A stretch of 64,000 nt of DNA from Siphonodentalium dalli (GCA_032622095.1 CP136069.1:88186958-88250957), one strand, 5' to 3'. Counted from the first letter of the stretch, positions 24,450-36,570 are shown. Notes: generated by a model not told the origin, from the letters alone. Program-made: numbers and translations.

Positions 24450-24474
24450 CACAGACAGACAGACAGACATTGGT
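24450..24474 (+). repeat. Short (GACA)n microsatellite
   Basis: AACACAGACAGACAGACAGA-type run after the 23.5-24.3 kb array, the usual place for the microsatellite of a pearl-like element. Confidence 0.7.
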
Positions 24475-25204
24475 AAAGATAGATATAGATACAATCATTC
24501 AGTTAATAGCCACCAAGAACTGGTAAGAAAAACGCCAATGTTTCCCCGATATAAATGCGTTGTTCAATCCACTATTTGCGTTTGTTAAAAGGTTATGAGA
24601 AGGGGGAAAATTCTAATCATTAACAGTACCATTTAAGATTATGTAAACTCTGCATGGTGTTTTCTGGTGGAAATAAAAACATGCTTTGATAATTCATTGA
24701 TGGACAACCATTGAGCATCAAGTGTCAAATGGCTCAACAAAGCATGAATAATTATATGTCTCTGAATGAAAATACATTGCATAATTAGCTTGGGATAATT
24801 AATATCCAAACAGCTTATCTTATAATGCCTCTTATTCCATTAAATTAGCATGGACACAAATAATCTATGTAGTTATACTGACCACAGCAGGAAAACACAG
24901 ATATTTATTTCACCAGGCCATAATTATAAAAAGTCATGACAATATCTTGAATGTCCCATTTTAAAAACAGTGTGTACCAGCTGGAATATGACTTAAATTA
25001 ATCAGTGGCACATGCTTTTGAAATTAGAATGTAGTCTGTGTCAAAGACAATTTCTTCCTGGATATACCCAGCTCCACTTAAATTTGTGTTTTTAATGCTA
25101 AGACAATAATTCCCTTTCGTAGAACAATTAAGTGTTGTTTGTGATTTGAAGTTAATTATATGAATCTCAATAAAGTAAACATTATTATTTATTTAGGAAC
25201 TATT

Positions 25205-26296
25205 TTTCTGGTTTCCCGGAATCTCCCTTTCACTTTCAATCGGATTCTCGGAATTGAAACCAGAACTGCAGGTGTTTTTATGACGCAGACACAACTCAAA
25301 AAAAAAAAATATATACAAACTTTAATAAATCATGCAATTCACAAAGAAAACGAGCGTCGCACAGCGACCGCATTTATCCCGTCGGGTCGCTAAAACATGA
25401 CAGTTAGAGTGTCACGTTTGCGTTTGTTTACGAAAACTAAGAATAGAACCAAAACAAACTTCACGTGCCCGATTGTGTCAGTTGCTAAATAAAGATTTGA
25501 TGGATCACGCGGATCGATACACAAATTCCATTGGCGGGATTAACATGCAGTACTATATGATCATTAATAAGATTTAATAAGGCAACATCTGCCTGGTAAT
25601 TTATTCACAAGGTTACCAAAAACTCTCAGTAGCATCAGGGTAATATATAACCAGGGCGCTGATCGTTCTCAGTAAATCGGGAGAGCAGAACTATATCGCC
25701 GGAGGCACGTGATCAAGTCGTTAGAGGGCCAAGGTCTTTGTGCAAGATTTGAAAATTGGGGAAAGTATGTTTTAACCCCCCGACCCTCCCCCTTTTTGTT
25801 TGTGATCCTGCGGCATTCACTTGGCACTGACCAGCAGACATCACTAACCAGGTGATCGTTTCAGGTCCTGGTTCCCCACGGACTCAGCTTGCTTGTTTGT
25901 GGCCATGGCGCATTGTGGGCCAAAAAAGGAAGACACGAAGCAAGCAATGGATAACTGGACAGTGAACATCCTACCAATAATTTCGTGACTACCTTTTTGA
26001 TTAATAATTCATTAAATAAAGGTAGTCAATCAGGCAAACCTGTCTTTGTTGTGTTACGACCCTGCGGGATAAATAGGGAACCATACAGGAAGTGTGGGTG
26101 AACAGAAGCAGGTTAGATGGTACAGAAAAGCATTTGTGTTTAGTCAGCGTCCTTGACACTTTGTTGATAGAATTCTTGGAATCTTGCTCTCACTATCAAT
26201 ATGATGCTCGGATTTATGAATTAAGCAAACACAACTCAACAAACAAATAAATATACAAATGTTAATAAATCATGCAATTCACAAAGAAATAAGGAA
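25205..26296 (+). repeat. Direct repeats 25205-25350 and 26168-26296
   Basis: GGAATCT..CTCACTNTCAAT..GATNCTCGGA, ACACAACTCAA and AATAAATCATGCAATTCACA plus AAGAAA occur in the same order about 960 bp apart. A second duplicate pair, GTGAACAGAAGCA..TTAGA, lies at 26100 and 26300. These could be parts of an LTR, but no primer-binding site or pol remnant was recognised. Confidence 0.5.
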
Positions 26297-26874
26297 ATGT
26301 GAGTGAACAGAAGCATGTTAGAAGATATAGAAAAGCATGTGTGTATAATAAAATTTAAAATTGCCGTTCAAATGTCTTCGCTCTCGCGATGGTCATCGAC
26401 AACAACTTTGTATTAAGTTATCCCATAAAATACGTTTTTCAAACTAAATATTATATTTAAATTGCTATAAATTTGGCACCATGAGGTGATTTTTTATCCC
26501 TTCTCAGCACAATTTTTTTGCGATTTTTGTATGCATAAAAACGAAATACAGCGTGACCCTTATGCTAATAAATGATTAAAAATACTCTTTTTATGAGAAA
26601 ATGGTATTTTATGCAAATATCCAAATTATGCATTTAAGCGATATACAATTTACTGAAATTGACTTATCAATGTAGATGTACTGTACCATGTGTGGTGGAA
26701 AAAGCTCCGGTGATCAGATAAATACTGTACTGTAATGATTCAGACCTGTACAATAGGCACATGATGACTATGGCATTTCACAAATCAATAATATCAAGTT
26801 TGGTATCGGATTTCATCCCAAAGAGAATCCAAAAGTGTCCGGTGAGTGCACTGAGAGCATGTACTCACAACAAC

Positions 26875-27062
26875 TGAGTGATATTTTATAAAGAAAATTG
26901 ACAACATAAAGTATAAGCCAGATTGTAAAGTTTGTGGCGCCTTGAAACCACAGGTAAATAGACAAACAAGTTACCATTTTGAAAAATGTTCCACAGTGTG
27001 GCATGTTGTGCAATGTTTTTGAGCTTTTCCACACCTATAAAGATTGCCAAAAAGTGAGGGAC
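26875..27062 (+). pseudogene. C-terminal zinc-knuckle fragment of the split piggyBac transposase
   Basis: Around 26920-27045 the plus strand reads KPDCKVCGALKPQVNRQTSY, then HFEKCSTVWHVVQCF, and after a stop a further HTYKDC-like segment. C-x2-C, then C, CF and a terminal H-x-C set is the cross-brace zinc motif that ends piggyBac transposases. It lies about 4.1 kb after the rest of the gene, with the 22.7-26.7 kb insertion in between. Confidence 0.65.
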
Positions 27063-27244
27063 AACTACCCATGATGAAGTGTGACTTTAATGCAGATAGA
27101 ACTTGAATGGACTAGAACAAAGCTGATTTGATGAGCATTTGGTATCAATGCAAAATACTATGATTAATCGGCTCAACAAGTAAATGAATTTGGTTTAATA
27201 ATGAATCTCTAAATTGCTTATGTTTGAAAATTATAAAATTGCTG

Positions 27245-27882
27245 GTTTTCATTTTTGAAAACAAAATGAGTTGCCTTGCAAGTCAATTTTCTAGTTTTTT
27301 TCCCCATGATTGGTTTGTGCATACCAATTAGTGTTGCTACCTCATTGTCACAGGGGGCAGCCATCTTTGTTGCCGCAAACATTCATGCGCATTTCAAAAA
27401 AATTTCTCCAATAAATATGGCTGCAGGGTGTGGCAATGGATTTAAATATAGAATACAAGATAGAAAAATTTCATAGCTCCTATCCACAGGTCACCTGAAG
27501 ATCCATTTGAAGTCTGGATATGATCAGATTTAGTCATGCAAAGAGTAAAATACAAGATGGCTATCAGCGGCCATGTTTTTGATCCCAAACATGCCTGTAA
27601 AATATTCAAAACATTTTGCAAACAACTATGGGCTGCAGGTCGTGCCGATGGTTCAGATGTTGAATCCATGATTGCCGCTGGGAGCCATGTTTTTTAACAA
27701 AATTCGGGAAAAATGGTAACCTCCCATCTTGAGATCACCCAGAGGATCCATATGAAGTTGGTGACGATTAGATGAGGAATTTGGTCTTTAGGGTGTGCCA
27801 AAGGAAAGTGTTGATGCATGGAGGCATGAACAGGCATACCTCAGGTCGCCAACCCATGGCAATAGCTCAAGTTGAGCTAAAA
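27245..27882 (+). mobile_element. HINE-like core units with 3' stem-loop
   Basis: Three units with CAGCCATNTTTG, 'TTTCATAGCTCC', CACCTGAAGATCCATTTGAAG and TGGGCTGCAG. They end CCCATGGCAATAGCTCAAG then TTGAGCTAAAAG, a stem-loop. Related to 37140-37585, which shares CCCATGGCAATAGCTTAGACT. Confidence 0.5.
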
Positions 27883-28418
27883 GTGAACAAGAATCTAGAA
27901 ATTTATTGCAGCCAAATGATAACTTTCCCTTCCTTCTTATAACTATATTATACAATATAAAATAACACATAAGGAATAGAAGTGTTACCTGGAAGGGACA
28001 ATCTTGTCTCATATAGAAGTTTTCATGAATTTTCTCAAATAGATAATTGATCATGAATTTTCTCAAACAGATAATTGATCATTTAGATGGAAAGCATTAA
28101 ATAAAGTTAATTATAGAACCAAATATTCAACAACAAAATGAAATTGTTTGATAAGGCATTTATAGGTTGCCATTTAGAGGTCTCGATATGTTTTCAGTGG
28201 AGCAGAGCAAAATTGAACTTGTATGTTGTTGTTGTAATTGGAGGCTCAGAACGAAGGATCCACCTTTAAGATATGTTCATTGCATACAGACGGTACCCCT
28301 ATATTTTCTTCCACAAAGAATGACACCATGAAATTTGAACATGAACATGAAGTATGCAAATAAAAATGATATATGTTATGGTTGATGAATGATATATAGA
28401 GGATCTCCAATGAGTTAC

Positions 28419-28531
28419 GTTGGGATATAAGATTTTATGGAATGAGTTTGATAAAGTTGGTTCACAATGAGTCGTAGACGATTTGTGAATCAAATTTATC
28501 AAACGAGTTACATAAAATCTTATATCCCAAC
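28419..28531. repeat. 113-bp palindrome
   Basis: GTTGGGATATAAGATTTTATG and TTTGATAAA, GTTCACAA on the left are mirrored by TTGTGAATC, TTTATCAAAC and CATAAAATCTTATATCCCAAC on the right. Confidence 0.8.
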
Positions 28532-28962
28532 ATACCGAGTTGAAGATATTGTATATCGCATAAAAAAAACTAGAGCTTTATGCCCTTTTAACAAATAAAA
28601 ATGCATACATGCACACCGTTGGCTGAGATGTTTCACAACCGTATACGACAATATTGCGCGCTCTGGCTGGCGAAAAAAAATATAGTCCCCTAACTTGGCT
28701 CTAAGTTTTTGTGCCTATTGTCGTTAATGCAACGATGTTGCAAAAGAATTCAACTTTAATGAACCAAGCAATCATTTTGCAATGTCTGGTGTTGGTGTCA
28801 TGCACGGCTTTTCGAAATAGTATTAATCCATGCATTAATTTTGTTAGCGCGATGCCAAGTATCCCGGGAAGTACATGCCTATTCATCTCTAGTGAGATAT
28901 AAGGAAATATGTAATGGCTTTTTAATGATATAATAGGGGTTTCATGTGATATATATACATAC

Positions 28963-29025
28963 CAACTGTGGTAGTACTTTGATAGGTCGTAGTTACCGAT
29001 GGGTGACTTGTGGTGGTACGCATAT
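28963..29025 (-). CDS. Thr/Ser-rich linker exon (21 codons)
   Basis: 63 bp, phase 1-1. The acceptor reads AATTTCCAG and the donor GTATGTATA. It encodes DMRTTTSHPSVTTTYQSTTT plus V: 10 of 21 residues are Thr and 3 are Ser, typical of a mucin-like O-glycosylated spacer. There are no cysteines. It sits between FZ3 and the divergent cysteine exons. Short simple-sequence exons are easy to mistake for chance, so support comes from the splice sites, the phase and the matching exons at 12.5, 7.9 and 6.2 kb. Confidence 0.5.
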
Positions 29026-30269
29026 CTGGAAATTAGGAGCGTAAATAATTATTCAGTTCTCAAATACTTTGTTGATATAATGAGCTTTATTGTGAAACCT
29101 AGGTTCTATTATAGACTGCAGCAATATAGGTCCAAGTTTTCTTCATCCACACCAGATTGAGACACCAGCTGTGGTAAGAACTACATTAGAAAAATTATGT
29201 CTCTTTTTATGCCAAAAACCATGGTTTTCAATAACAAAAATTTGCTAGGTTGATAGGATTGATACTCCAGACCCATGATATCAGCCATCAGTTCAGCTCC
29301 AGTTTTCCCTGCATCAATTTTCTGGTGTACATTTTGTGAAAAGGATGAGTTAGAATAATAAAATTGATGTGGTGGACACAAATGTATATACTGTATATTT
29401 GTATAAAAAATTGGGATTGTCGACCATTGTGTCTTTCTCACAACCCTATTTGAAGATTGCAAGTAGACTAAAGATGTACAGCGTCAGTTGGCTTATCTGT
29501 AGAAAGAATGTATATGCAGCGACAAATGTTGTACAGACTGGATAGCTACTAGCAGACCAATTATGTTGCAATTTTTACTAAGTTCCTGTTGTCAATACTA
29601 GCCAAGCTTTATATATATGACTAGAAGGTGACCCGACTTCGTCCGGGCTTTGACCTTGAATTGACCATTTTGAAGGTCCAAAACACTGCACGGACAAAAG
29701 TACCCGACAAAAGTACCCATCGAAATCCATCCGGTTTTACCCGATTTGACCTCGAATTGATAATTTTGAAGGTCAAGGTCAGGTCGGGTCACGATTTGAC
29801 CCGTCCAAAACACTCAGTGGACACAAGTAACCCTATGTATCAAATTTCGTGGAAATCCCATCAAAATTCGAGATTTGACCTTGAATTGATCCGATTTCAA
29901 GGTCACGTTGCACGGGCAAATGAATAGGCTTATGAGACTCCCCATACGAAAGTATCCCTAGACACTAATTTTCATCGAAATCCCGTGATATTCGGGCGTT
30001 TGACCTTGAAATGACCCGATTTCAAGGTCAAGGTCATGTCGCACAGGCAAATTAATAGGCCTATGCCACTCCATGGCCGAAAGTACCCCCACATACAAAG
30101 TTTCATCAAAATCCCGTGATATTCGGGCGTTTGACCTTGAAATGACCCGATTTCAAGGTCAAGGTCATGTCGCACGGGCATTTTAATGGGCCTATGCCAC
30201 TCCCCGGCCAAAAGTACCCCCACATACCAAGTTTCATCGAAATCGGCTAGGCCATTTTCGAGTCCATCG

Positions 30270-30298
30270 CGATCACACACACACACACACACACACAG
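30270..30298 (+). repeat. (CA)n microsatellite
   Basis: An uninterrupted CA run of about 12 units at the tail of the first array unit. Confidence 0.95.
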
Positions 30299-30715
30299 AT
30301 CTTCCAAAATATATAATAGACTAGCAGGTTAGCCCGCCACCGGCGGCTTGTCCGAAACATGACATTTTTTTAATATTTGTTTTTAATTTTTAGCTCCACG
30401 CGTTTCAATAAGAAAAATTTGTACCCGGTAGCTCCACCCGTTTCCGAGATCTGGTCTGCGCATGCGCGAAGCTGGCGTCGCACGGACTCGGCGACCCGAT
30501 CAAATTTGTACCCGGCGCAAGATACATTCACATAGCAAATTTCAAGTCGATAGCTCCACCCGTTTCCGAGATCTCGTCTGCGCATGCGCTGCACGGGCGT
30601 CGCATGGACTCGGCGACCCGATAAAATTTGTACCCGGTGCAAGATACATTCACATAGCAAATTTCAGGTCGATAGCTCCACCCGTTTCCGAGATCTGCCT
30701 TTCTGCATAATATTT

Positions 30716-31400
30716 CGAGCAATAACATTGCATTGAAATGTCAGACTCCCATCGTGAACCTCAACACGAAGTAAACACGTGTTTCGAGCGATAACATTGC
30801 ATTGAAATGACTCCCATCGTGAACCTCAAGACGACGTAAAACACGTGTTGCGTTCTAGGAAATGCACTCAATGCAGATGCTAATAACGTTGACTTCGTAT
30901 ATATATATATAATGACGTTATTAACCCCGGCCGTGCCGTTTGAGCTGATTTTTATGACTGGGAGTGGAGTACGGGTGCTCGGAGCTTCTGGAAAACGCGT
31001 GGACGACATCGTACGTGTTATTTTACCTTTAGATAGGAAGTTTGAGCTCAATCTGTCCAGCCGTTCCCGTCCTAATGTACTATTTCGAGCGATAACAATT
31101 GTCAGACTCCCATCGTGAACCTCAACACGAAGTAAACACGTGTTTCGAGCGATAACATTGCATTGAAGTCAGACTCCCATCGTGGACCCCCAAGACGACG
31201 TAAACACGTGTTTGTTCCGGTATAACTTTGGAGACTCTGACTTCATATATATATATAATGACGTTATTAACCCCGGCCGTGCCGTTTGAGCTGATTTCGA
31301 TGACTGGGAGTGGATAAAGGGTGCTCAGAGCTTCTCGAAAACACGATTACGGCGGTGTCGGTGGGATTTTACACTTACATACGAAATTTGATCTCAATCT
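30716..31400 (+). repeat. Tandem duplication, about 360-bp unit, inside the array
   Basis: TTTCGAGCGATAACA, GTCAGACTCCCATCGTG, 'AAGTAAACACGTGTTTCGAG', TATAATGACGTTATTAACCC and GAGCTGATTT occur at 30716-31070 and again at 31080-31400. The CG content is high for the window. Confidence 0.75.
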
Positions 31401-33073
31401 GTATACGCGTTTTGGATTCTATGAAGTACACACACACACATATACACACATATATACGAAGTCTCAAAATATATAGTATAGACTAGCCGATGAGCCCGAC
31501 GTTGTCCGGGCTATTAAAAAACAAAATTTCAAGTCGATAGCTCTACCCAGCCCGACGTTGTCTGGGCTATTCAAAAACAAAATTTCGATAGCTCTACCCG
31601 TTTCTGAGATCTGGTCTGCGCATGCGCGAAGCTGGCGTCGCACGGGCTCGGCGACCCGATAAAATTCGTATGCAGGATAAGATACATTCACATACCAAAT
31701 TTCAAGTCAATAGCTCCACCCGTTTCCGAGATCTCGTCTGCGCATGCGCGAAGCTGGCTTAGCACGGGCTCGGCGACCCGATAAAATTCGTATCCGGGGC
31801 AAGATACATTCACATACCAAATTTAAAGTCGATAGCTCCACCCGTTTCTGAGATCTGGTCTGCGCATGCACGAAGCTGGCGTCGCACAGGCTCGGCGACC
31901 GGATAAAATTTGTATCCGGGACAAGATACATTCACATAGCAAATTTCAAGTTGATAGCTCCACCCGTTTCCGAGATCTCGTCTGTGCATGCGCGAAGCGG
32001 GCGCCGCACAGGCTCGCCAATACGACAACGTCGACCGCCTGGTCAAACTACACACACGTACCAAGTTTCGTCCCGATCGGTCGAGAATCGTAGATTTGTA
32101 TAAATGACATACAGACAGACAGACATACAGACAGACAGACAGACAGAGGTCTTCAAAATATATATGAGACTAGCCTATGAGCCCGACGTTGTCCAGGCTA
32201 TTCAAAAACCAAATTTCAAGTCGATAGCTCCACCCGTTTCCGAGATCTGGTCTGCGCATGCGCGAAGCTGGCGTCGCACGGGCTCGGCGACCCGATAAAA
32301 TTCGCATCCGGGGCAAGATACATTCACATAGCAAATTTCAAGTAGATAGCTCCACCCGTTTCCGATATCTCGTCTGCGCATGCGCTGCACGGGTGTCGCA
32401 CGGGCTCGCCAATACGACAACGACGACCGCCTGGTCAAACTACAACCACGTACCAAGCTTCGTCCCGATCGGTCGAGAATTGTAGATTTGTATAAATGAC
32501 ATACAGACATACAGACAAACAAACAAACAAACAGAGGTCTTCAAAATATATATGAGACTAGCCGATGAGCCCGACGTTGTCCGGGCTATTCAAAAACCAA
32601 AATTCAAGTCGATAGCTCTACCCGTTTCCGAGATCTGGTCTGCGCATGCGCGAAGCTGGCGTCGCACGGGCTCGGCGACCCGATAAAATTCGCATCCGGG
32701 GCAAGATACATTCACATACCAAATTTAAAGTCGATAGCTCCACCCGTTTCCGAGATCTCGTCTGCGCATGCGCGAAGCTGGCGTCGCACGGGCTCGGCGA
32801 CCTGATAAAATTCGTATCCGGGGCAAGATACATTCACATAGCAAATTTCAAGTCGATAGCTCCACCCGTTTCCGAGATCTCGTCTGCGCATGCGCGAAGC
32901 GGGCGCCGCACGGGCTCGCCAATACGATAACGTCGACCGCCTGGTCAAACTACACACACGTACCAAGTTTCGTCCCGATCAGTCGAGAATCGTAGATTTG
33001 TATAAATGACAGACAAACAAACATACAGACAAACAAACAGACAAACAAACAGAGGTCTTCAAAATATATATGA

Positions 33074-34010
33074 GATGGACAGAAGATATTGTGTTGTACT
33101 TGGAAGTCATTTATTCATGAATATAGTTATTAAAGGTACTTTGAATATGAGTATGTTTTGTCGCCTACATGGAACAAAATTACACCAAAAAATCAGAGAA
33201 AGATGGCATTTATTTGTATGCATATGCATTTGAAATAGTTGTTTTGGTACATTAATAACGAATTTAGATCATTGGTCTGTCATGTAGTTATTTGACCCCT
33301 TTCTTTGTCAGATTTGGTACACATATGTTGGTGTTCTTTGTCAATAGTGATGAAAATAACAAGAAAGGCGTAGCATAGATTGGAAATAAGGAAATCCTCT
33401 AATGCAGGCTTACACATGTGATGTTATAAATAATGTTCAAGCTGCCATTCTAAATAATCCATCATCTATCCACACTAGCTCATTGTTTGCAGCAGTTCAA
33501 AAATTGAATGGAGTATATATATAATGTAGTACTAAGTTTATACCTTCTATGAAATTCCTATCAGACAACTTGAACTATACACATGGCTGGTCAGATTGTT
33601 GAAAATTTCTGTGGAACAATCACTTGTTATGTGCTCAAACACATTTAATTTCAATGTATCCATACCGCTAGTACATATATAAACTTCATGTTACAATGTT
33701 ATCTTGGGTCATTAGCTTGACATAATTTGTTTTATTCTTGTTTAAACTTTCCTATTTTTCATAGTTCAGTTTTGTTGTACTGTTGTTTTGTAACATGACG
33801 TTTTGTTTCTCGTTTTGGAAGACCTTAATTTATATGTACTTTCACCAGTTAATTAGGGTAATGACTCATTTATGAAAGAACAATTGACTCTAGATGAAAC
33901 TGGAAGAAAGTTATTGGGAATATTTAATTAGGTTAAAATTGGGGAAAAATCAGGTCTATTTTTCATTGGGATAGGGAGCTGGTGCTACCTAGGATAACTG
34001 CTGAAAACTT
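33074..34010. other. Intronic sequence, nothing identified
   Basis: No exon, repeat family or inverted repeat was recognised in this stretch. Confidence 0.4.
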
Positions 34011-34012
34011 AC

Positions 34013-34126
34013 CTGCTTCTGTACATAAAGAGCTGTCATCACTGAGTATATCCTCTCTTTCACACATGTCTCTCAATTCTGCCAACTCAATCCTTGTTGA
34101 ATTGAATACTCCGCAGCTCTCTAAAA
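34013..34126 (-). CDS. Exon FZb3: C-terminal part of Frizzled-type domain 3
   Basis: 114 bp, phase 1-1, 38 codons, the same size as FZb2. The minus-strand donor GCAG|GTAAGT is a near-consensus 5' splice site and the acceptor is an ACAG. It encodes VLESCGVFNST, then C after 16 residues and C after 12 (DDSSLC). The sequon N-S-T is present. Downstream, the regular FZ-CC alternation stops: the next recognisable exon, 5 kb away, is a Thr-rich linker and no third CC exon was found. Confidence 0.76.
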
Positions 34127-34166
34127 CTGTATCAAGAAAAAACGAGGTTCATTATATAATTGCATC

Positions 34167-34490
34167 AACCCTTTCTTTACAAAGTACTCATTAACACGTA
34201 GTTCATTTAGGAAATGTTGAGATAATATGTTCAACAATCGGCCATTGTTGAACTTATTATCTCAACATTTCCCACCAAAGAATATAAATCCTTTTGTACT
34301 CGTAAAAAAAAGGGTTCACATACAAATGGTTATTAGAATCAATTAATAGGCTATGTCACAATGAACAGTTTAACCCGTTCTTTACTAAAAGCTCATCGAC
34401 GAGTAGTTCCCTTAGCAAATGTTCAGATAATAAATGCAACAAACATCCATCTTAAACTTACTATCTGCACATTTTCAATAAAATAAACAA
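34167..34490. repeat. Two CCCTTT-type family-3 repeats in tandem
   Basis: 34167-34316 runs from CCCTTTCTTTAC to AAAAAAAAGGGTT with an inner hairpin GAAATGTTGAGATAATATG / TTATTATCTCAACATTTC. A second, partial copy starts TTAACCCGTTCTTTACTAAA at 34371. Family members are at 8395 and 55018. Confidence 0.65.
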
Positions 34491-34559
34491 AGGAGGGTAA
34501 CTCTAAAGGGAAAAATGTGAACATCACTAACACTTCTTTGAAATGGTCAAGAAAGATAT

Positions 34560-35545
34560 ATAAACAAGTGCACCGCTGGGCGGAGGTAACGCCCCCGACT
34601 GTACAATCAGAGAGGATTTTTCTTATTTTTGTGCAAATGCTTATTAAATGGCACTTTGTAAAGTTATGTTATTCATGAGTAAACAATCCAAAATCAAGTT
34701 ATCATCTGGAAACCAAAAAAAGTAGCAGAAAACCTGAATTTTCTAAGTCCAAAAAGGGGCGTAACTCTGGAAAAAATAGGCGGACGAAACCACGGCTATG
34801 GGGAAATCTTGTCCCCCCGTCTGGTCTATTGGCATACCAAATATCAACTGAATTGAATTAGCGAAACCAAAGTTATGAGTTGAAACGTTCGTATGCCACA
34901 GAAAACTGAATTTTCTAAGTCCAAAAAGGGGCGTAACTCTGAAAAAATAGGCGGAGGGAAACCACGGCTATGGGGAAATCTTGTCCCCCCGGCTGGTCTA
35001 TTAGCATACCAAAGATCAACTGAATTGAGTTAGCGAATCCAAAGTTATGAGTTGAAACGTTCGTACGGACAATTTTCTAAGTCCAAAAAGGGGCGTAACT
35101 CTGGAAAAAATTGGCGGACGAAACCGCAGTTATGGGGAAATCTTGTCCCCCCGGCTGGTCTATTAGCATACCAAAGATCAACTGAATTGAGTTAGCGAAA
35201 CCAAAGTTATGAGTTGAAACGTTCGTAAGGGTCGACAATTTTCTAAGTCCAAAAAGGGGCGTAACTCTGGAAAAAATGGGCGGACGAAACTGCAGTTATG
35301 GGGAAATCTTGTCCCCCACCCCCCCCCCCCCCCCAGGCTGGTCTATTAGCATACCAAAGATCAACTGAATTGAGTTAGCGAAACCAAAGTTATGAGTTGA
35401 AACGTTCGTACGGACGGAATGACGGACGGACGGACGGACAGAAGGGCGGACGGATGGACGGACGGACGGAAGGACGGACGGACGGACGGAGGGCTCCACT
35501 ATATACCCCCAAATCTCCATCGGAGATCGGGGGCATAATAAAAGA
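34560..35545 (+). mobile_element. HINE/pearl-like element 3, four core units
   Basis: It starts AAACAAGTGCACCGC with GTAACGCCCCCGACT. Four units of about 160 bp follow (34735, 34905, 35072, 35236), each 'TTTTCTAAGTCCAAAAAGGGG' shortened by a base or so, CGTAACTCTGGAAAAAA, GGCGGACGAAACC and TTATGAGTTGAAACGTTCGTA. A (CGGA)n tract fills 35410-35495, then ATCTCCATCGGAGATCGGGG ends it. The 5' GCCCCCGA and 3' TCGGGGGC are complementary. Confidence 0.75.
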
Positions 35546-35555
35546 AATGAATGTA

Positions 35556-35628
35556 GTCGCATATATAAGAGGCACTGGCACATGATTTTAATGCTGCACC
35601 AGCTTGGCTCCCATCATGAAATGGTTAA
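35556..35628. mobile_element. TTAA-type MITE, right end fragment
   Basis: GCATATATAAGAGGCACTGGC, then CTCCCATCATGAAATGGTTAA, matching the inverted left end of the copy at 55561. Confidence 0.6.
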
Positions 35629-35965
35629 CATAAACGCTACGCTGCTAAATGATGTCATTACGTTGTGTGCTGAATTGATGCTGTTCATATCGCAGTGATA
35701 AAATACTATATCTGATCTTCTGTGGAGGCTATAATCAGAGACATAGACATAAACATCTAACATTGATTGAAACTTTGAATTTGACTCTTCCAAACACACT
35801 CATTGTTAGTGCTTGGAATTAGTAATATCTAGCCGACTGACTGCGCTGAAGTTTTCTGTAAAGAGAACACGGACATATAGTACATGAAGTGACATTTTAA
35901 ATCTGTACTTAGTATAAATATAAGCGAAGAGGCTAAATCAAAACTAATCATTTTTAGTTGATTAC

Positions 35966-36211
35966 CTGTGCATGTACTGGAACATATCGCCGTCAAATTA
36001 CATGGAACAAGAAACAACCGACAATATGCAAGGTGCAATGCTTGAATACAGGTGTCCGGATAACCAGAGGTATTGGCGATATTTTGAACGAATTGAAATA
36101 CCCCCAGTATTGTTGTCTTATCATGCCCAAAAGCATTTGGAAAGTGGACGTCACTGAACCCAAACCGTGAACATATTGGAAACTCTCTTGAAGTTAAGCT
36201 TTCACAAGTTC
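35966..36211 (-). CDS. Exon FZa3: N-terminal part of Frizzled-type domain 3
   Basis: 246 bp, phase 1-1, 82 codons. The acceptor reads TATTTTCAG and the donor GTAATC. The cysteines are TCE, PICS, TCIQ, AYCR, PCN, ICS and STC, with C1-x10-C2. RFGFSDVHFPNAFGHDKTT is the FZ signature region and aligns residue by residue with copy 2 (KFGFGDVHIPNNLGQDKTT). N-T-S and N-L-T are potential N-glycosylation sites. Domain completion is at 34.1 kb. A pair of opposing partial ORFs on the plus strand here is a shadow. Confidence 0.82.
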
Positions 36212-36570
36212 CTGAAAATAAAACATAGAACAATGAGTATTCTGGGGAGTCATATAAATGCTAAATATTGCCTGACGAACATACCAATATAATTCACCAT
36301 ACATCCTATTAATAATTAAGATCTTTATGTTTCTCTCCTTTTCAGGAGTGCATTATGAAAAATGAACGAGTGCAAAGAACTGTCTTCAATTTGTCAAAGG
36401 AAGCAATGGCAATTTTTAACATCTGAAAAGGAACATGTCAGATGTTTCAAGGGAGAATCTACCATTTACTAGGATAGTTTTGCTACATCTCAGCATCACA
36501 GCACAACTGCACTGATCTGAATCATTAAATTTTCAGCCATTTTCTAAATTCTGTTGACAAAAATTCATGA

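Larger units (their letters stand above)
22741..26668. mobile_element. About 3.9-kb insertion with inverted ends splitting the piggyBac gene
   Basis: CAGTCAATTTTGATTAATTG at 22742 is mirrored by CAATTTACTGAAATTGACT ending near 26668, next to TA. Both ends carry TTATGCATTTAA words. The piggyBac reading stops at 22740 (SQKW) and its C-terminal zinc-knuckle part reappears at 26.88 kb, so this block inserted into it. The interior contains a tandem array (23515-24300), a microsatellite and partial direct repeats (25205-26296), and no intact gene. It may be a composite of several insertions. Confidence 0.5.
29616..33073 (+). repeat. Head-to-tail array of five related elements with (CAGA/CAAA)n tails
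   Basis: Units begin near 29616, 30311, 31479, 32167 and 32554 with AGACTAGCCGATGAGCCCGA or a variant; most carry the hairpin GCCCGACGTTGTCCGGGC. Interiors repeat 'GATAGCTCCACCCGTTTC', CGAGATCTSGTCTGCGCATG and GTCGCACGGGCTCGGCGACC at about 110-bp spacing. Units end in a CAGA/CAAA or CA run and GGTCTTCAAAATATATATGA. The many Arg/Cys-rich ORFs here come from the repeats. The layout resembles non-autonomous elements spread by an end-recognising mechanism, but I cannot name the family. Confidence 0.7.

Noticed and set aside
29181-29462. 93-codon minus-strand ORF near the Thr linker exon
   Set aside because: No cysteine pattern like the gene modules, no fitting splice phase and no recognised family.
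30370-32998. Many overlapping Arg/Cys-rich ORFs on both strands
   Set aside because: All are translations of the 110-bp repeats in the 29.6-33.1 kb array.
34735-35400. Regularly spaced repeats that could suggest a CRISPR array
   Set aside because: Units are about 160 bp with no unique spacers between short repeats, and end in a (CGGA)n tract; eukaryotic transposon structure.
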